NCBI GenBank assembly: GCA_020736575.1
Contig: JAGPYM010000003.1
Location: 1,674,001-1,738,000 of the forward strand
Direction: 5' to 3'
Length of the DNA: 64,000 bases
Origin: Thelonectria olida
Taxonomy: Eukaryota; Ascomycota; Sordariomycetes; Hypocreales; Nectriaceae
Within the stretch, counting starts at the first letter, position 1; the number at the start of each line of letters is the position of its first letter. This document shows, in pieces, positions 1 to 11,727 of this stretch. Under the pieces are notes generated by a model that did no database searches, was not told the DNA's origin, and saw nothing but the letters and a program-made list of their open reading frames with translations. A program made the position numbers and the translations under genes.

Positions 1-901
1 TGGCCCACATCCGTAGACTGTGACTTTGCTGTAGGTTCGGGTTTCTGGTCATTATGGTTGCCTGGAGGGAGGAAAGTACCTGGAGAGACTGGCTCGGTGC
101 TTGAAAGGTCGAGATTAGATATGCGAGGGCTGAACTGTCTGTCAAACTTGGCTTCGGTAGGAACATCACCCGAGCTGGTCACAGATCCTGGTTGTCGCGC
201 CCGAGCAATTATCTCAAGCATCTTCTGTGCCTCCACGTCATTGACAGCTCCGGTCCGAGGGCTCCCAAGGCTTGGGGGATTAGCAGTGACGGGCAATCCC
301 ATATGGTCCTTCATGAATTCGATGGATCTTTTCAAGACATTCTGTCGATTTTGCATGAAGTCTTCAGGCTGATGGGCGAAGGAGAACGAGTGTAATGATT
401 CAGATGGGAATCGTGAAAGATCTTCGGAGAAGCTGGGTGATGCCGGGCCTCCGTCAAGCGGTAGGGCGCCGGTGCTCGAGACCATGGCACTCATTGAGGT
501 GGACCGAGACAGGGCTGCGATGGAAGGGCTTCGGGACGGGGCATTGGAGCCGGGGAGAGTTGGATTCCGGGACGGCGCAGGTTGTTGTCTAATTCGGCGA
601 AGACCAGACAGTCCCAGGCCGTGCTCGTGGTCGTTTATGATGGGTGTTCTGGGAGGCGGGTGGTCAGCAGGAGAAAGGCTGAGGCAGCTCGCCACAGTTG
701 GGCCAGTTGCACGAACCTGGTGATCGACTCAAGGTCAGCGGCGACGGACGCAGCCGCTGTCGCGTCCAAAGACATTCGATATCGACTACGGCCCGAGGGC
801 TCTGCGTGTTCGACGGTAGAGGCCAGGTTTCCGGTACTACGGTTTTTGGGGAGGGAGAGCTGTGGTTCCAGCCTCCCTCGTCCCCGATCGTCGTCTCCCA
901 T
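1..901 (-). CDS. Ser-rich signalling protein, N-terminal part (3' end beyond window)
   Basis: The gene runs off the left window edge, so only the N-terminal region is seen. Exon 1 is 717..901 from ATG 901. The intron is 649..716, with donor GTTCGT, branch CTGAC and acceptor CCCAG. Exon 2 is 1..648. The join is phase 2 and keeps an open frame of about 270 residues. The sequence is low-complexity and rich in Ser and Pro (repeated RSPS/SRST-type motifs). It has one predicted-helical patch (NRQNVLKRSIEFMKDHMG) in the middle. No catalytic domain lies inside the window. This layout is common for long N-terminal tails of fungal kinases and GTPase regulators. A MAPKKK of the Ssk2/Wis4 type is one possibility, but nothing visible proves it. 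Existence of a gene is fairly sure from frame continuity across the intron; the function is not recognised. Confidence 0.6.
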
Positions 902-1567
902 GTGGTTTTCGGCGCCTGCGCGAGGACCACGGTCAGCTGTCAGTCAGCGGGGGGGCTAGGCCTTCCAGGGCGGCACCCAGACCATGGCTGTTGGTGGAGG
1001 CGGGTAGGGCAGTGCGTACCATGATCCTGATGTCCGCCATGCATCTGAAGCATAATTGGAGGCGGCCGAAGAAGCCAGCAAGGACTCGGCGGATGGATGG
1101 ATTAGAGAGAGGGAGGGATGGACAGTCGTTGCAGATGGCGGGGTTGAACAGCAAAATTTCGGTCTGGTAGACAAAAAGCTAGGGGTACAAAGTCGAAGTT
1201 GTCGCCACTAAGAAGCGGCCCCTGTCACAAACAACGACGGAGGATTGTCGTGGAATATCGATATCCAGGGGCAAGCAAACAGGCGAGGAGGGACTCGGAA
1301 AGGGAGACTGAGACCTCGAAGGCCGTTGCCGTTTACTGCACGTTGGCTGGGGGGACAACAGACTGCTTTGTCTTGGATGGACGTATGTGTTGGGCGAGGG
1401 CAGGCGAGGCTGCAGGTGACTCTGCAGGTGATGATGGATTTTTTTTCGGGAGGGGGCGCAAAGAGAGGGGAAGAGAAGGAGGGAGATCCAGGGGCCAACC
1501 AGAACAGACGGGTCCGTCTGTGTCTGTCGCGTCTCTCAGCGAGCAACAGTGATTCGACGTTGAGATG

Positions 1568-1607
1568 AAATGAATGAATGAATGAATGAATGAATGAATG
1601 AATGAAT
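1568..1607. repeat. (AATG)10 microsatellite
   Basis: About ten uninterrupted AATG units lie in the leader region upstream of the minus-strand gene at the left edge. This is a simple tetranucleotide repeat and likely length-polymorphic. Confidence 0.95.
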
Positions 1608-2473
1608 AGAAAGCTACCCGCCTCGGTCTCAAGCTTTCATGGGATGAAGAGGAGGGTGGTTGCTTTGAGGGAGGAAGCGGATTGGACCGAGCCGGGGTTT
1701 CCCAGGATTGGATTCCACGCTGAGCTCACTCACGCTGGGGGTTGAGGGTGAGGGTGAGGGTGGCAGGTGGTGGGTGCAAGATCAGAGCGATTCCATTGTT
1801 TGGTTGGGCCCGAGCAGATGGGAAGAGAGAGCCTTCGGTAGCTCTGCTTCCCGTCACCAAATACCCTCTCTCGAAATGAAGGTAATTTTCTACTTTTTTT
1901 CGATTTCCCGTCCTCGATTTCCCCTTATTTTCCAGGGTCTTTTTAAAGTGCCTCTGTTAGTGGACAATGCTACCTCCCCGACCTTCACACCCATCCAAGG
2001 CGACATGATGCGACACCGACGGGAGTCACGGCGGGGTCTTTATGCCCTGGGCAATGAGGTTCAGTGAGTCGCTGCAAATTAATGACATTGGCCCTACTTC
2101 GTACATATCTCTTGGACAGGCCCCTCGTCAAGATCTATCCACCACCCGACCTTCCAATCTCATGACCGGGACAACGGGGAGTTCAACTCGGACGCAACTA
2201 GACGCCCGCAGAAGCACAAACCTCAAAGTAAGTACTTGGGTTGAAAGAGGATTTCATCTCTAATCAATCGAGGGTTGCTCTGTTGGCAGAGCCATATATT
2301 CATCGATGACCATAAACGACTCTACGTACGAGCTCTGACACAAGGTGAACCCCTCCTGAGGAACGCACGCTTTGTTGAGCCATCCATGTCCACATTGCTG
2401 GAGCCCCATTTCGTCATAATCAATGATTCGACCCAGCTTCAAAATCCAATGTTACTTTCCATGTCACAAGTCC

Positions 2474-2490
2474 ACCTAGGTACCTAAGGT
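2474..2490. repeat. ACCTAGGTACCTAAGGT palindromic motif
   Basis: A short near-palindrome built of CCTAGG and GGTACC units. A related copy is at 13918-13939 and a shorter ACC/GGT hairpin lies near 10288-10300. Function is unknown. Confidence 0.5.
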
Positions 2491-5400
2491 TTCCATGACA
2501 TCCCGTCGTCCTATGTGGACTGCGAAATTCGGCAACCGAGAATGAAACAGATTTACAAGTCGCACCCGACTTGATTTCATAACATCTAGAATTCTTCTCT
2601 GCAAACATCGGTCCTTATCGGATAACTAGGGTTGAGTATGGGAATTCGTTGGGGAGACATCCGAACAAAGCCCTTGGCCGCACTCACCATCTCAGGGCCC
2701 ACGTGGGAGCAGCGAACTCTTTGGCCGACTTTCTTTCTCTCCTTCTCTTGTGTGATGTGCCAATCATTACTTTGAGGTTGGTCTTGGATTGCGTCAGGGT
2801 CCACTGTCACGACTCCACTGATGAGAGGGATCAAAGACTCTTGCGGTTCCTGACGGGCAAGCCGGTGAGCTAATACACATTCGTTGCGACTTCTCGTTTT
2901 TACTCGGGCGACACTTTTGTGTGTGAGATGAGCGCTCACGTAACGCGGTGACGACGCCAGGGTTATGCTCGATAAGCATGCCTGGGGTACAAAAACGCAT
3001 CTCACACGCAACATGCAACCTATTCTTACGAATGATGATAGGGGATGTCCTAATGAAAACGTGAGGCGCCCACCACGAAAGCAGCTGCCTCTGAGCTTTG
3101 CTCGTATTTCCATCTTGCTTCCTACAAGGCGACCGTTTCACTAAAACTTCCGCCCTTGCCAATCAGATCAGTCAAATTAGTTAGTGGCTTAAAGGCGGAA
3201 TATCATTAGGCATGGTATGAGAGAGTCATGAGACCCCAAGCCTTAAACGAGAGATGTTTGACTCACAGAGAGCACGCGGACAATGTGCACTCACCGTCTT
3301 GTTGGCTAACTGGCATTCTGGGATTATACCCAGCCCACAGCCAATTTAGCCCCTGTCATCCAAGTTGAATCCCGCCTAGTCTTCCCTTTCACATATTCTC
3401 CTATCTCGACGACACACAATGCACGGCACATGAGCAGACAAAACTCGGGGATGGACGAACCAGGGACGATCTGCGAATAACTAGCTCCCGGGTGTTCGCG
3501 CAAGCCATCTGGACCCTGTGACGATAGAACTACCACCCCTCTGGAATTGGCAGAGGTATTGTAATGAGTAAAGTTGGCTTGTCTATCAGAGTAATTCGAA
3601 GGGAAGAGTTAGGGCTAGGTATTGATGGCCCACTAAATCTCGAGATATAGGCACGCGGGTATTCGACCAATAATTGCGTGTTCTGCAGGACCGAGAAACC
3701 CGTCACGGATAGATTCTCTCTGCCAGCGATTGGACGGATAATGTTGGAAGAAATGCCGCTTTCTCACCTCTTGTTCCCGAGAAGCGATTGCGATGAGAGA
3801 AAAAAAATGGCGCCGCGGGGTCAAGTCTCCGGGGGAAGGAGGGGCACACTAGCGGGGTCGCCTACCTGGGAAGGAGGCCGTCCAGGGTCTTGTTCCGCCC
3901 CGGCCTGCGCGCCGAATCGCCGCCAGACACCTCGACAGCGAGAAACGACTGAGCATCTTTATCCGCACCATTCTTCTATTGCATAGGAGTTGGCAATGCT
4001 CACGTTGTCATGCCTTGGTGTGAATGCGTACTAGGATCATGAACACCACACGTTGCAGCACGACGGTCTAACCTCAAACCGTGCACATTCGTCTGTCATG
4101 TTGGTGATGTTTGAAACAAAATGGTGCCATCTGATGCAGTAAAACCCTCATCCTCCATCCAAATTGCCTCTCGTTTTCTCACTCTTGAAACTTACACCAG
4201 CGGGATGATCCAAGTCCCTCGTCACCTTCTAGATCTGCGACTGGATTCAATAGTTGACGGCTGAGACCGGGTTGGGCTGGAGCTAAATACGTCTCCTCGA
4301 GTCAGGTCTTCACGACTTCGCCTCCTGGAACGCAGCTCAACATAGATCTTTGCCTGTGCGTTTGCGTACCTTTTGCCAATCAACTCAGAGATCCACGGGT
4401 CCGTCTAGACTTGAGAAAGGTTGAATGCGTGCCATTACTGTACTTGCCGGGCCTGGAAGCAACGGCCAGTAGCCCGTTTCGGAGAGCAAGAGCTTGCTTC
4501 CCCCAACCTTTTTTTCGTGCGTTGTCCTCGACATGGTGCATTCGTGATGCTTCCGAAGTGTCAGTTGGCTCATCTTCTCATGACAAGCCGAGATAACGAC
4601 ATGGACGAAGCCGGGACAGGCGCCTTCACCGAGATAACCGACCTCCGGCCATATGATCAAAATACTGTCCAGCAAGCACAATCATAGTGCAAAAAGGCGT
4701 GCCACGCGGACACAGGAGGACTCTCTCGTCTCGGGACGGGCACAAGTTGAGGATGGGTGGGGAGAAGGGGGGTCACCCACCCAAGATGGATGCTTCCATG
4801 ACCCCGCCGTAGCCCCCAAAGGCAAAGGGCTCTCCTGGAAGAGGCCCGTATAAAGGCCCCTGACAGATGCAGAACGATTGACGATTGGCCCGCGGATCGA
4901 CGCCCCGTTGGTTGTTTTGGGGTCTTATCCCTCGTGTGAAGAAGGTGTCATGGTGGGTGGTGTGGTGATAGGCGTGAGTGTGCCAGCTCTGCACAATCTT
5001 GTGGCCTTGGCTGTCCGGGTATTCGACAGAGGTGATTCTCTTTCTGTCTAGTTGGACAAGTGTAAGGCTGCGCATAGAATGCGCAGCATATAATCCTCCT
5101 TCCTTCCAGAGACGCAACAATCATAGCCGGCTAGAGCCATCCACCATCACCATGGTGGAGGGCTTGGAGGGATGCCCCGCCACCCTCGCTGCAGCCCGAT
5201 AAGCCTTGGTGGAACCTTTTGGCCATGTCCCGGAAAACAGGGTCCATCCTCCCCAAAGAAAACTAATGGGTGGATGTATCGTACCGCCATACGGGCGAGG
5301 CACTGGAAGGGTTGTGTTTATGGTACCTGTCTGGCTGAGCCATTGCCGTCTGTAGTAAAGTAGCTAAGGTACGTGAAAGACGCCGGAGAACCCTAGGCAC

Positions 5401-6250
5401 ATGTTTCGTACAGCAGAGAGCCCAGAGCAGAAGCGACGGGAAGGAGGGGGGACGGGATGGAGGGCAAGAGGACGACCGAGGAACCATGACAGCCAGCAAC
5501 GCCATCCATCCTTTGTACATTTGTACATTTGTAGTCTCGGTCTCTTTCTTTCCTCTCTGAAACTCCCAAACTTTTTTTTAAGAAAAAGCACTCACCACCC
5601 TCTTCCTTATTCTCTTCCCCTTTCACTCACTCCTGCTCTGGTGATCACGGTCATGTTCCCCTCCTCCTCGGGCATGTGCCCATAAGACTCCTTCTGTCTC
5701 TCTGCTCAGTCCTCAGGTTGCATTGGAATTATCTCAGCTTGTCTCGAGAAGCCGTCCCAAGTACGCATTAACAACCGCTGACTGCCCCCACCATCACCCA
5801 TTCGTCACCCATCACCCTCGTCCGTCTGCTGATCTCAGTCTCTCCAGCCCTTGTACCAGACAATTGCCTGCCCACCCTCCCAAACACCTCAGACAATTGC
5901 GACTGCCTTCCTGCACGATCAATCGCGACATTCATTCTTCGCTCTGCTCGGCTGCTTCGCTCTTCTCTACCGGCCCCGTTCTCTCGCTAGCGATGAAATA
6001 GCCGTCTCCCGCCCGCCACAAGCAGAACCAACACCCTGAACCAACCTACGAAACTTCCCCCACTACCCGCTGGACAGTGGCGACATCGCCGTTTCGAAGC
6101 GCCGTAACCGCTCCGCCCGGACCGAGAACTATTGAATGGGAGTATAATCCGGCTCAGTAACTGGAGACATCGAGTCTGCCAGCGGGAGACTACAGCAAGC
6201 CCAAAACAAAATCTCCTCGTTTTGCGAATAACATCATACCTTCCTCCACC

Positions 6251-8293
6251 ATGGCCGACGTATACGTGATCGGGTCAGGCAGTTCGAGCCCGGCCCCAGG
6301 AAGCATCCATACCCCGTCTCCGACTCCGCCAGACGTACCCACCAAGGGCAAGGGCCGTCGCCGTTTCCTCCGCGGCATCCAGCGCATCTCGTCGACGCCC
6401 TCGCTTCCCGGCCTGCGTCGCTCCAGATCCGTTGGAAGCCCCTACAGCACCCGAACAACTCTCTCTTGCGTCAGCCTCGCCGGAACTGGACCATCGACGC
6501 CTCACAGGGGAGGGTCCTCCACACCACAGCAGCCATCACCGCTGGGGTATCCTAGTGCTTCAACGACAACCACTTACACGTCCACGGGAGAGTTTCCCTT
6601 CGAGAGCATTGCCAGCCACCTTGCTATTAGAAGAATCGAAAATGGCACTCCGGCCTCATCCTACGCCACTGTTCCGCTCCCCGCCGACATCAAGGCAAAG
6701 CAGGTCCAGAAACCTCGTTTAGACTTCTGGGGCGACATGCCTCAAGAGATCCAAATCCAAATTCTGTCCTTTCTTCGCCCAAAAGAGCTAGTCAGGGCGT
6801 CTCTCGTGTCGAGGGCCTTTTACAAAGCCTGTTTTGATGGTCAGCTCTGGGGTTGCCTCGATGCTACCGAGTTTTATCAGGACATCTCTGCGGAAGCGCT
6901 ATCCAAGATCATCACCCTCGCCGGCCCTTTTGTCAAAGATCTCAACCTCCGGGGTTGTGTCCAGGTCGAGCATTATAAGCGTACGGATGCTATTGTGAAG
7001 TGCAAGAACCTCATGAATGTAACCCTCGAAGGATGCCAGAATTTCCAGAAACACACCCTCCATTCCATCTTGAGGGGCAACGAGAAGCTAGTCCGCCTCA
7101 ACTTGACTGGGCTGAACGCAGTATCCAACACGTCTTGCACGATAATTGCTGAAGCGTGTCCCCAACTCGAAACGTTCAATATTTCTTGGTGCAGTAGGGT
7201 TGATGGGCGGGGTGTCAAGGCTGTGGTTGAAGGGTGCCCCAGGCTGAAGGACCTTCGAGTTGGCGAAATTGGACGTCTTGATGACCTGGAACTTGCCGAA
7301 GCCATCTTCAAGACAAACAACCTGGAGACGCTCATCATGGGCGGGTGCTCTGATCTCAACGACGAGGCTCTCAAGACCATGATTCATGGAGTCAACCCCG
7401 AATTCGACATATTGACGGATCTTCCAGTTGTTCCTCCTCGCAAGCTTCGTCAACTGGATTTAAGTTCTTGTATCCGATTGACCGACGCTGGCGTAAAGGC
7501 GCTCGCCCATAATGTTCCCAACCTGGCAGGCCTGCAGCTCTCTGGCTGCAAACTCTTGACAGACAGTGCCCTGGAGCCCATTCTTGCCTCGACTCCTCAC
7601 TTGACACTCCTCGAGCTGGAAGATCTCAACAACCTTACTAACACACTGCTCTCGGAACACCTCTGCAATGCCCCCTGCGTGAAGACGCTCCGAAATTTAT
7701 CTTTGAGCTATTGCGAAGAAATTGGAGATACGGGAGTGCATCCATTGATGGAAAAATGTGTTGGTCTTCGCAGCATCGAGCTGGACAACACACGAATAAG
7801 CGATTTTGTGCTCACCGAGGCTGCGGCAATGGTCAACAAACGCTCCAAACGTTCTGTGACAACGAAAGACGGCCCCAAGATGACTCTGAAAATGACAGTC
7901 TACGACTGCCAAAACGTCACTTGGACAGGCATTCGAGAAGTCCTCTTCCGAAATACACAGGTCAAGCCTATTCCTGGAAAGCCTGGCCGTGTCAGTTACC
8001 CCACGGAGATCATCGGGCTCAAGTGCTTTTACGGGTACCAGATGACCGTCGACGAGCATCAGAAACGCGTTCTGCGGAACGATCTCGCAGCCGCGGGCAG
8101 GTTAGAGAGGAAGTGGGCCGACTACATGCAAGCCACCGAGGAACTTGGCATTTCAGAGCGTACTGGACGTCGAAGACGCAGGCGCAGAGCCCGGGAGGCC
8201 CAGGCCCTTCATTTGGATGAGGAGGGAGACGGTGTTATCGGAGGCACCGGTCGGCGCAGAGCGCGCACTTTGGGCTCATGCACCGTGATGTGA
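6251..8293 (+). CDS. F-box/LRR protein (SCF substrate receptor) with C-terminal CaaX-like motif
   Basis: Single-exon gene of 680 residues. A basic, Ser/Pro-rich N-terminus (about 1-150) is followed by an F-box at about 157-204 (core DMPQEIQIQILSFLRPKELV, then the SRAFYKACFDGQLW segment). Cysteine-containing leucine-rich repeats of the Grr1/FBXL type run from about 215 to 520 (recurring L..L.L.GC....D units). F-box proteins of this type bind Skp1 and present targets to an SCF ubiquitin ligase; the substrate here is unknown. A strongly basic RRRRRRR segment lies near residue 640. The protein ends SCTVM, a candidate CaaX prenylation box like the one on animal FBXL2. The ATG at 6251 has a good context (CCACCATGG). 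Family assignment is firm; membership in a named subfamily (Pof2- or Grr1-like) is not settled. Confidence 0.9.
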   Translation: MADVYVIGSGSSSPAPGSIHTPSPTPPDVPTKGKGRRRFLRGIQRISSTPSLPGLRRSRSVGSPYSTRTTLSCVSLAGTGPSTPHRGGSSTPQQPSPLGYPSASTTTTYTSTGEFPFESIASHLAIRRIENGTPASSYATVPLPADIKAKQVQKPRLDFWGDMPQEIQIQILSFLRPKELVRASLVSRAFYKACFDGQLWGCLDATEFYQDISAEALSKIITLAGPFVKDLNLRGCVQVEHYKRTDAIVKCKNLMNVTLEGCQNFQKHTLHSILRGNEKLVRLNLTGLNAVSNTSCTIIAEACPQLETFNISWCSRVDGRGVKAVVEGCPRLKDLRVGEIGRLDDLELAEAIFKTNNLETLIMGGCSDLNDEALKTMIHGVNPEFDILTDLPVVPPRKLRQLDLSSCIRLTDAGVKALAHNVPNLAGLQLSGCKLLTDSALEPILASTPHLTLLELEDLNNLTNTLLSEHLCNAPCVKTLRNLSLSYCEEIGDTGVHPLMEKCVGLRSIELDNTRISDFVLTEAAAMVNKRSKRSVTTKDGPKMTLKMTVYDCQNVTWTGIREVLFRNTQVKPIPGKPGRVSYPTEIIGLKCFYGYQMTVDEHQKRVLRNDLAAAGRLERKWADYMQATEELGISERTGRRRRRRRAREAQALHLDEEGDGVIGGTGRRRARTLGSCTVM

Positions 8294-8859
8294 AATCTCA
8301 TCACGGATCTCAAGACGGGGCATCTATTCTACGTATCGCCATGAACATTTACGAGACTTTGTCCAACATGCAGGGAATCATTTGGGGACACGCGAGATAT
8401 GCGGGGAGTTACGATTGGAAACTATGGAAATCGCCTGGAATATGGGATTAGGATTAACGGGCAGATTATGGTCGATGGACCGATTTTGTTTTAGCTTGGA
8501 TATATTTCTCCTATTGCAAGGGCGTTCCGGTAGATCGTTGGGTCTTTTCTTCTACTATTTGGTTATCTATTTGGGTGGTGCGATCCTACAATTGACGGCG
8601 CTGGAGAATCCTGTGCATGTGTGACGCACACAAGCAAGCAATCATATCATCGCACTGGCAGTACAGGTGCTGCTCTGGGGCCGTGGCAATATCTTGAGTA
8701 TTGAATAGGTCACTTCTTAGATAGACTGGCGGATTTCATACTGCAATTGAATCGTCTCAAACCACCTGGTAAATGTCAACGATGCTCGTGTATACAACAT
8801 GGTACACAGGATTGGTCAGCGCTTGAATATATATCGCACTCTGTATGGAAACACCAGTG
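8294..8859. other. Convergent 3' intergenic region
   Basis: Lies between the 3' ends of the F-box gene (+) and the bZIP gene (-). It holds the 3' UTRs; no further gene or repeat is seen. Confidence 0.5.
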
Positions 8860-10075
8860 TTACTCTAAGACTTCTGTTACTCTCTCCCCCCTTAATGACC
8901 TCCACCAACGAGACTGTCTCGTTAACTCACCGTCATCGCCGCCGACTATAACCCACCACTTTTGCAAGAACATCTCAGAGGCCTCCCAACTGCGGCAATC
9001 CCATGGTGAGCCGGTATGTGCCCCTTTAACACTCCCCCAGCACGTCAAGTGGTTCAAACAGTCGTGGAAAAACTCATCTTCGTCCATTTCATACTGATGT
9101 TTGATGAGATTGTCACGAACGTCCTTGAACGGAAGGGCGTCCATGAAGGGATGGTGATGAGATATGATCTGGGTCTTCGTGGGACGCAGATCAAAGTGCA
9201 AGCCCCGGAAACCGCGCTGCACCGAGGCAACGAGGTTGGCTCGCTCCTCGGGCTCGTCGACTTGCGGGCGATAGAAGGGCGACATGGAGTCCTCGGAGCA
9301 GAACATGGCGCGTGTGATGCCAACTTGAACACAGTTTTCGATCAGGGCCTGTATTGAGCAGATGATGTCGATGCGAAGCGTGTTCATGCGCGGGTCAGGT
9401 ATGACGGGGAGCAGGATGGACGATGGGTGAACGGGGACATGGAGGACAGGACAGCCGCAGTTGAAGAAGATGACGGGAGGGACCGAAGGAGCGTCGGAAG
9501 CGACCTCTGTGAACCACGTGTCAAAGTTGGAAGAGAGAAGGTCTTGGTCTTCTGATACTTCGTCTTGGGGATCATCGAAGGTACTTTGAGATGCAGTAGT
9601 GGAACTGTTCTGAAGAAGGGTAGGGTCGACCGTCTGCCCTAGGGATTTGGCAATGGGTACCACCGGAGCAGACCTGACTGCTACTTGCAGCCCATTCGAC
9701 AGAGACGTATCGGTATCTGTTGCCGGCGCACTAGAAATATCTGCTCGGCGCTCAAGTTCTTCGATCCGTTTTCTCTGCTTCTCCCCTGTGATGGATGATG
9801 TCAGCCAAATCTATGTGTACAAATGCAAGCCACCCCACTCCCGTTCATTCCAGAGAGGTCTATAAATGAACCGCAAACCCACTGTTCCACTCCTATTTCT
9901 CCAAATTACATCTCCGGGTCGAGTACTTACTGTAAGTCTTCTGTGCCAGGCGGTTTTGCATTCGCCTCTTCTCGGGATCGCGGCGGACCACCTTTTTAGC
10001 GACAGGCTTCTGGGTAGAGCATCGCGTCCGCCTCGACTCGCCAACCTGTTGTTCTGCTGCGTATCCCTCTTCCAT
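8860..10075 (-). CDS. bZIP transcription factor with DUF3425 domain
   Basis: Two exons: 9931..10075 and 8860..9785. The intron is 9786..9930 (GTAAGT to CACAG, branch CTGAC), about 145 nt and the longest in the window. The product is 357 residues. The basic region falls exactly across the intron: RRDPEKRRMQNRLAQKTY from exon 1 joins REKQRKRIEELERRA from exon 2. This gives the N-x7-R layout of fungal bZIP proteins but only a short leucine zipper. The C-terminal half carries the DUF3425 region, including the signature SWEASEMFLQKWW near the end. Such proteins are sequence-specific nuclear regulators in filamentous fungi, often tied to stress or secondary metabolism. Targets are unknown. The promoter holds TGATGTCA-like sites. 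Confidence 0.88.
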
Positions 10076-10178
10076 CGCAAATTGGTTTGTATTTTGTTGA
10101 TATGCGTCCTCAATGGGGCAGTTTAGATGTGAGTTGAATTCAGGGTTGAATCTGGCTGACGCCGATCGCGATGAGGTA

Positions 10179-10210
10179 GCTCATGTCAGCCATTTTGGCT
10201 GATGTCAGCC
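10179..10210. promoter_or_regulatory. Paired TCATGTCAGCC / GGCTGATGTCAGCC sites upstream of bZIP gene
   Basis: Two copies of ATGTCAGCC lie about 105-135 bases before the bZIP start codon. The second is a near-perfect palindrome (GGCTGA-TG-TCAGCC) around a CRE-like TGATGTCA core. A third GATGTCAGCC occurs inside the intron near 9797. This is compatible with bZIP autoregulation, which is inference only. Confidence 0.35.
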
Positions 10211-10747
10211 ACCGGGCAACTGGGTAAGCTGGGGCAAGAGCAAGGGACTCAGAGGGATCCACCCCAGCTCTCTAACTACTAGTAGACTACCTACCTTAGG
10301 TAGATTGCCTTTTCCGGAACAAAGCCTCCCATCTGTTCTAAACGGACTGCCCTAGAGAATCGCATCAAGATTCAACCATTGAAAGCCTGAAAGGACTGGC
10401 CCCGTTTCCTCAAGGCGACGGGAGGTCCCTTTCACCCGCTCTGCCCCTGATCAACGAACTTAACCTTCATTTGCAAGGGAGAGAAAACTTCAACAACGCC
10501 TCAAAAGCCTCCCTGCCTTACACTAAAGCTGTGGGGTCCACACGGCATCTTGGGAAAGTGGGGCCGACCCCGAGGTTGCACAGGCAAGACGGTTGTGACT
10601 TCCTCCAACACCAAACATCCCGAGGCTCTCAAGATCCCTCCTTTCACCCCTCACTCCTGGACCTTGAGAATTTCTATACATACCCTCATTATACACACCA
10701 CACCACGAAACCCAGCATTCTTCCAAGCGGAAAAAAAAAGAAACGAA
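10211..10747. other. Divergent promoter region, bZIP / tau55-like gene
   Basis: Shared upstream region of the bZIP gene (-) and the histidine-phosphatase gene (+). It contains a small CTACC-TTA-GGTAG hairpin near 10288-10300. No coding content is recognised. Confidence 0.4.
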
Positions 10748-11727
10748 ATGTCTCTCGAGGTCATCTACGTTGTTCGCCACGGGGTAAGTCCCCCCGATCC
10801 AATTGCCCCCTCCATAGCCACGACCTTGTCGACAGCGACAGCGCATTCCCGCTTCTCCAACCCGTGTTGACATGTCCAACCTTGGAACCAGTTTCGGTCC
10901 ACTTGGAGCGTCGACCCAAAGACTGGAGTTTACTCGGCGTCCTTTTTGTCTCCAACAGGCATCCCCGCCGATCCAGCCTTGACATTTCATGGGTCCAACC
11001 AGGCCCAAGAGTTGGGAAGCCACTTGATGACATTAGATCCCCCAATCGATGTCGTTTACTCCAGTCCGTACTTCAGATGCCTCGAGACCATCGATCCATT
11101 CGTCAAGCGGAAACGGAGGCAACTGGAGAGGGAGGGTATGGAGGACAATCCTGCAGTCACTAGCATCCGCCCTGAGTATGGACTCTGCGAATTTTTTGGA
11201 GCAGCACCTTTTGAACATCCAATCCCAGCACCACCAGAGAAGCTCAAATCATTATTCTCGACCTACGATGACACCTACGTCTCAGCATTAGCCCCATCAA
11301 GGAATGGGGAAACCATTCAAGCGCTTTACGAGCGAGTGGCAGCTGCAGTGAACGCCATTATTGAGCGCTGTGACTTGGAAGGAAGACGTGCAGCAGTGCT
11401 GTGTACGCATGCGGCCGTCGTTATTGCCCTGGGCCGTGTGCTCACGGGAAGGATTCCGGACGACGTTGAAACTACGGATTTCCACGCCTACACCTGTGGG
11501 CTGAGCACCTACCGTAGAAAGAATATGCCGAGGAGCATGAAACAAAGTAAGTTGGCATGACAAGTGACGTTGTTGGCCTAGCAAGATGGTTCATGCTAAA
11601 AAACCGCACAGCAAGCACATCAGAGTCACCAGACCCCATGGGGGCATGGGAGTGTGAGCGCAATAGTGACTGCAGCTTCCTGAGCGATGGCGCGGAGCGA
11701 GGTTGGTACGTTGCAATTCCCACTTAG
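10748..11727 (+). CDS. Histidine phosphatase (phosphoglycerate-mutase superfamily), TFIIIC tau55-like
   Basis: Three exons: 10748..10783, 10892..11546 and 11612..11727, giving 268 residues. Exon 1 encodes only 12 residues and ends in the catalytic RHG. The first intron (GTAAGT to ACCAG) has an acceptor that restores the family sequence FRSTWSVDPKTG...SPTGIPADP. The second intron (GTAAGT to CACAG) restores a C-terminus ending WYVAIPT. Superfamily features are RHG, the segment YSSPYFRCLET, and the second catalytic His in CTHAAVV. The PTGIPADPALT segment is characteristic of fungal proteins annotated as transcription factor tau 55 kDa subunit, the phosphatase-fold part of RNA polymerase III factor TFIIIC. 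At 268 residues it holds the phosphatase domain alone. It could equally be a free phosphatase of the same clade. Confidence 0.85.

Larger units (their letters stand above)
902..6250. other. Gene-free stretch between divergent genes
   Basis: No ORF here shows a recognisable domain, convincing splice chain or conserved motif. The left 1 kb is presumably the promoter and 5' UTR of the minus-strand gene ending at 901. The last 700 bases (about 5,500-6,250) are CT-rich and AUG-poor, typical of a fungal promoter and 5' leader for the F-box gene. It holds an (AATG)n microsatellite, three GAGGGT units near 1744-1761, and a TAGGTACCTA-type palindrome at 2474-2490. Confidence 0.5.

Noticed and set aside
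4846..4853. TATAAAGG string resembling a TATA box
   Set aside because: No credible coding start follows within a normal distance; the F-box ATG is 1.4 kb away.
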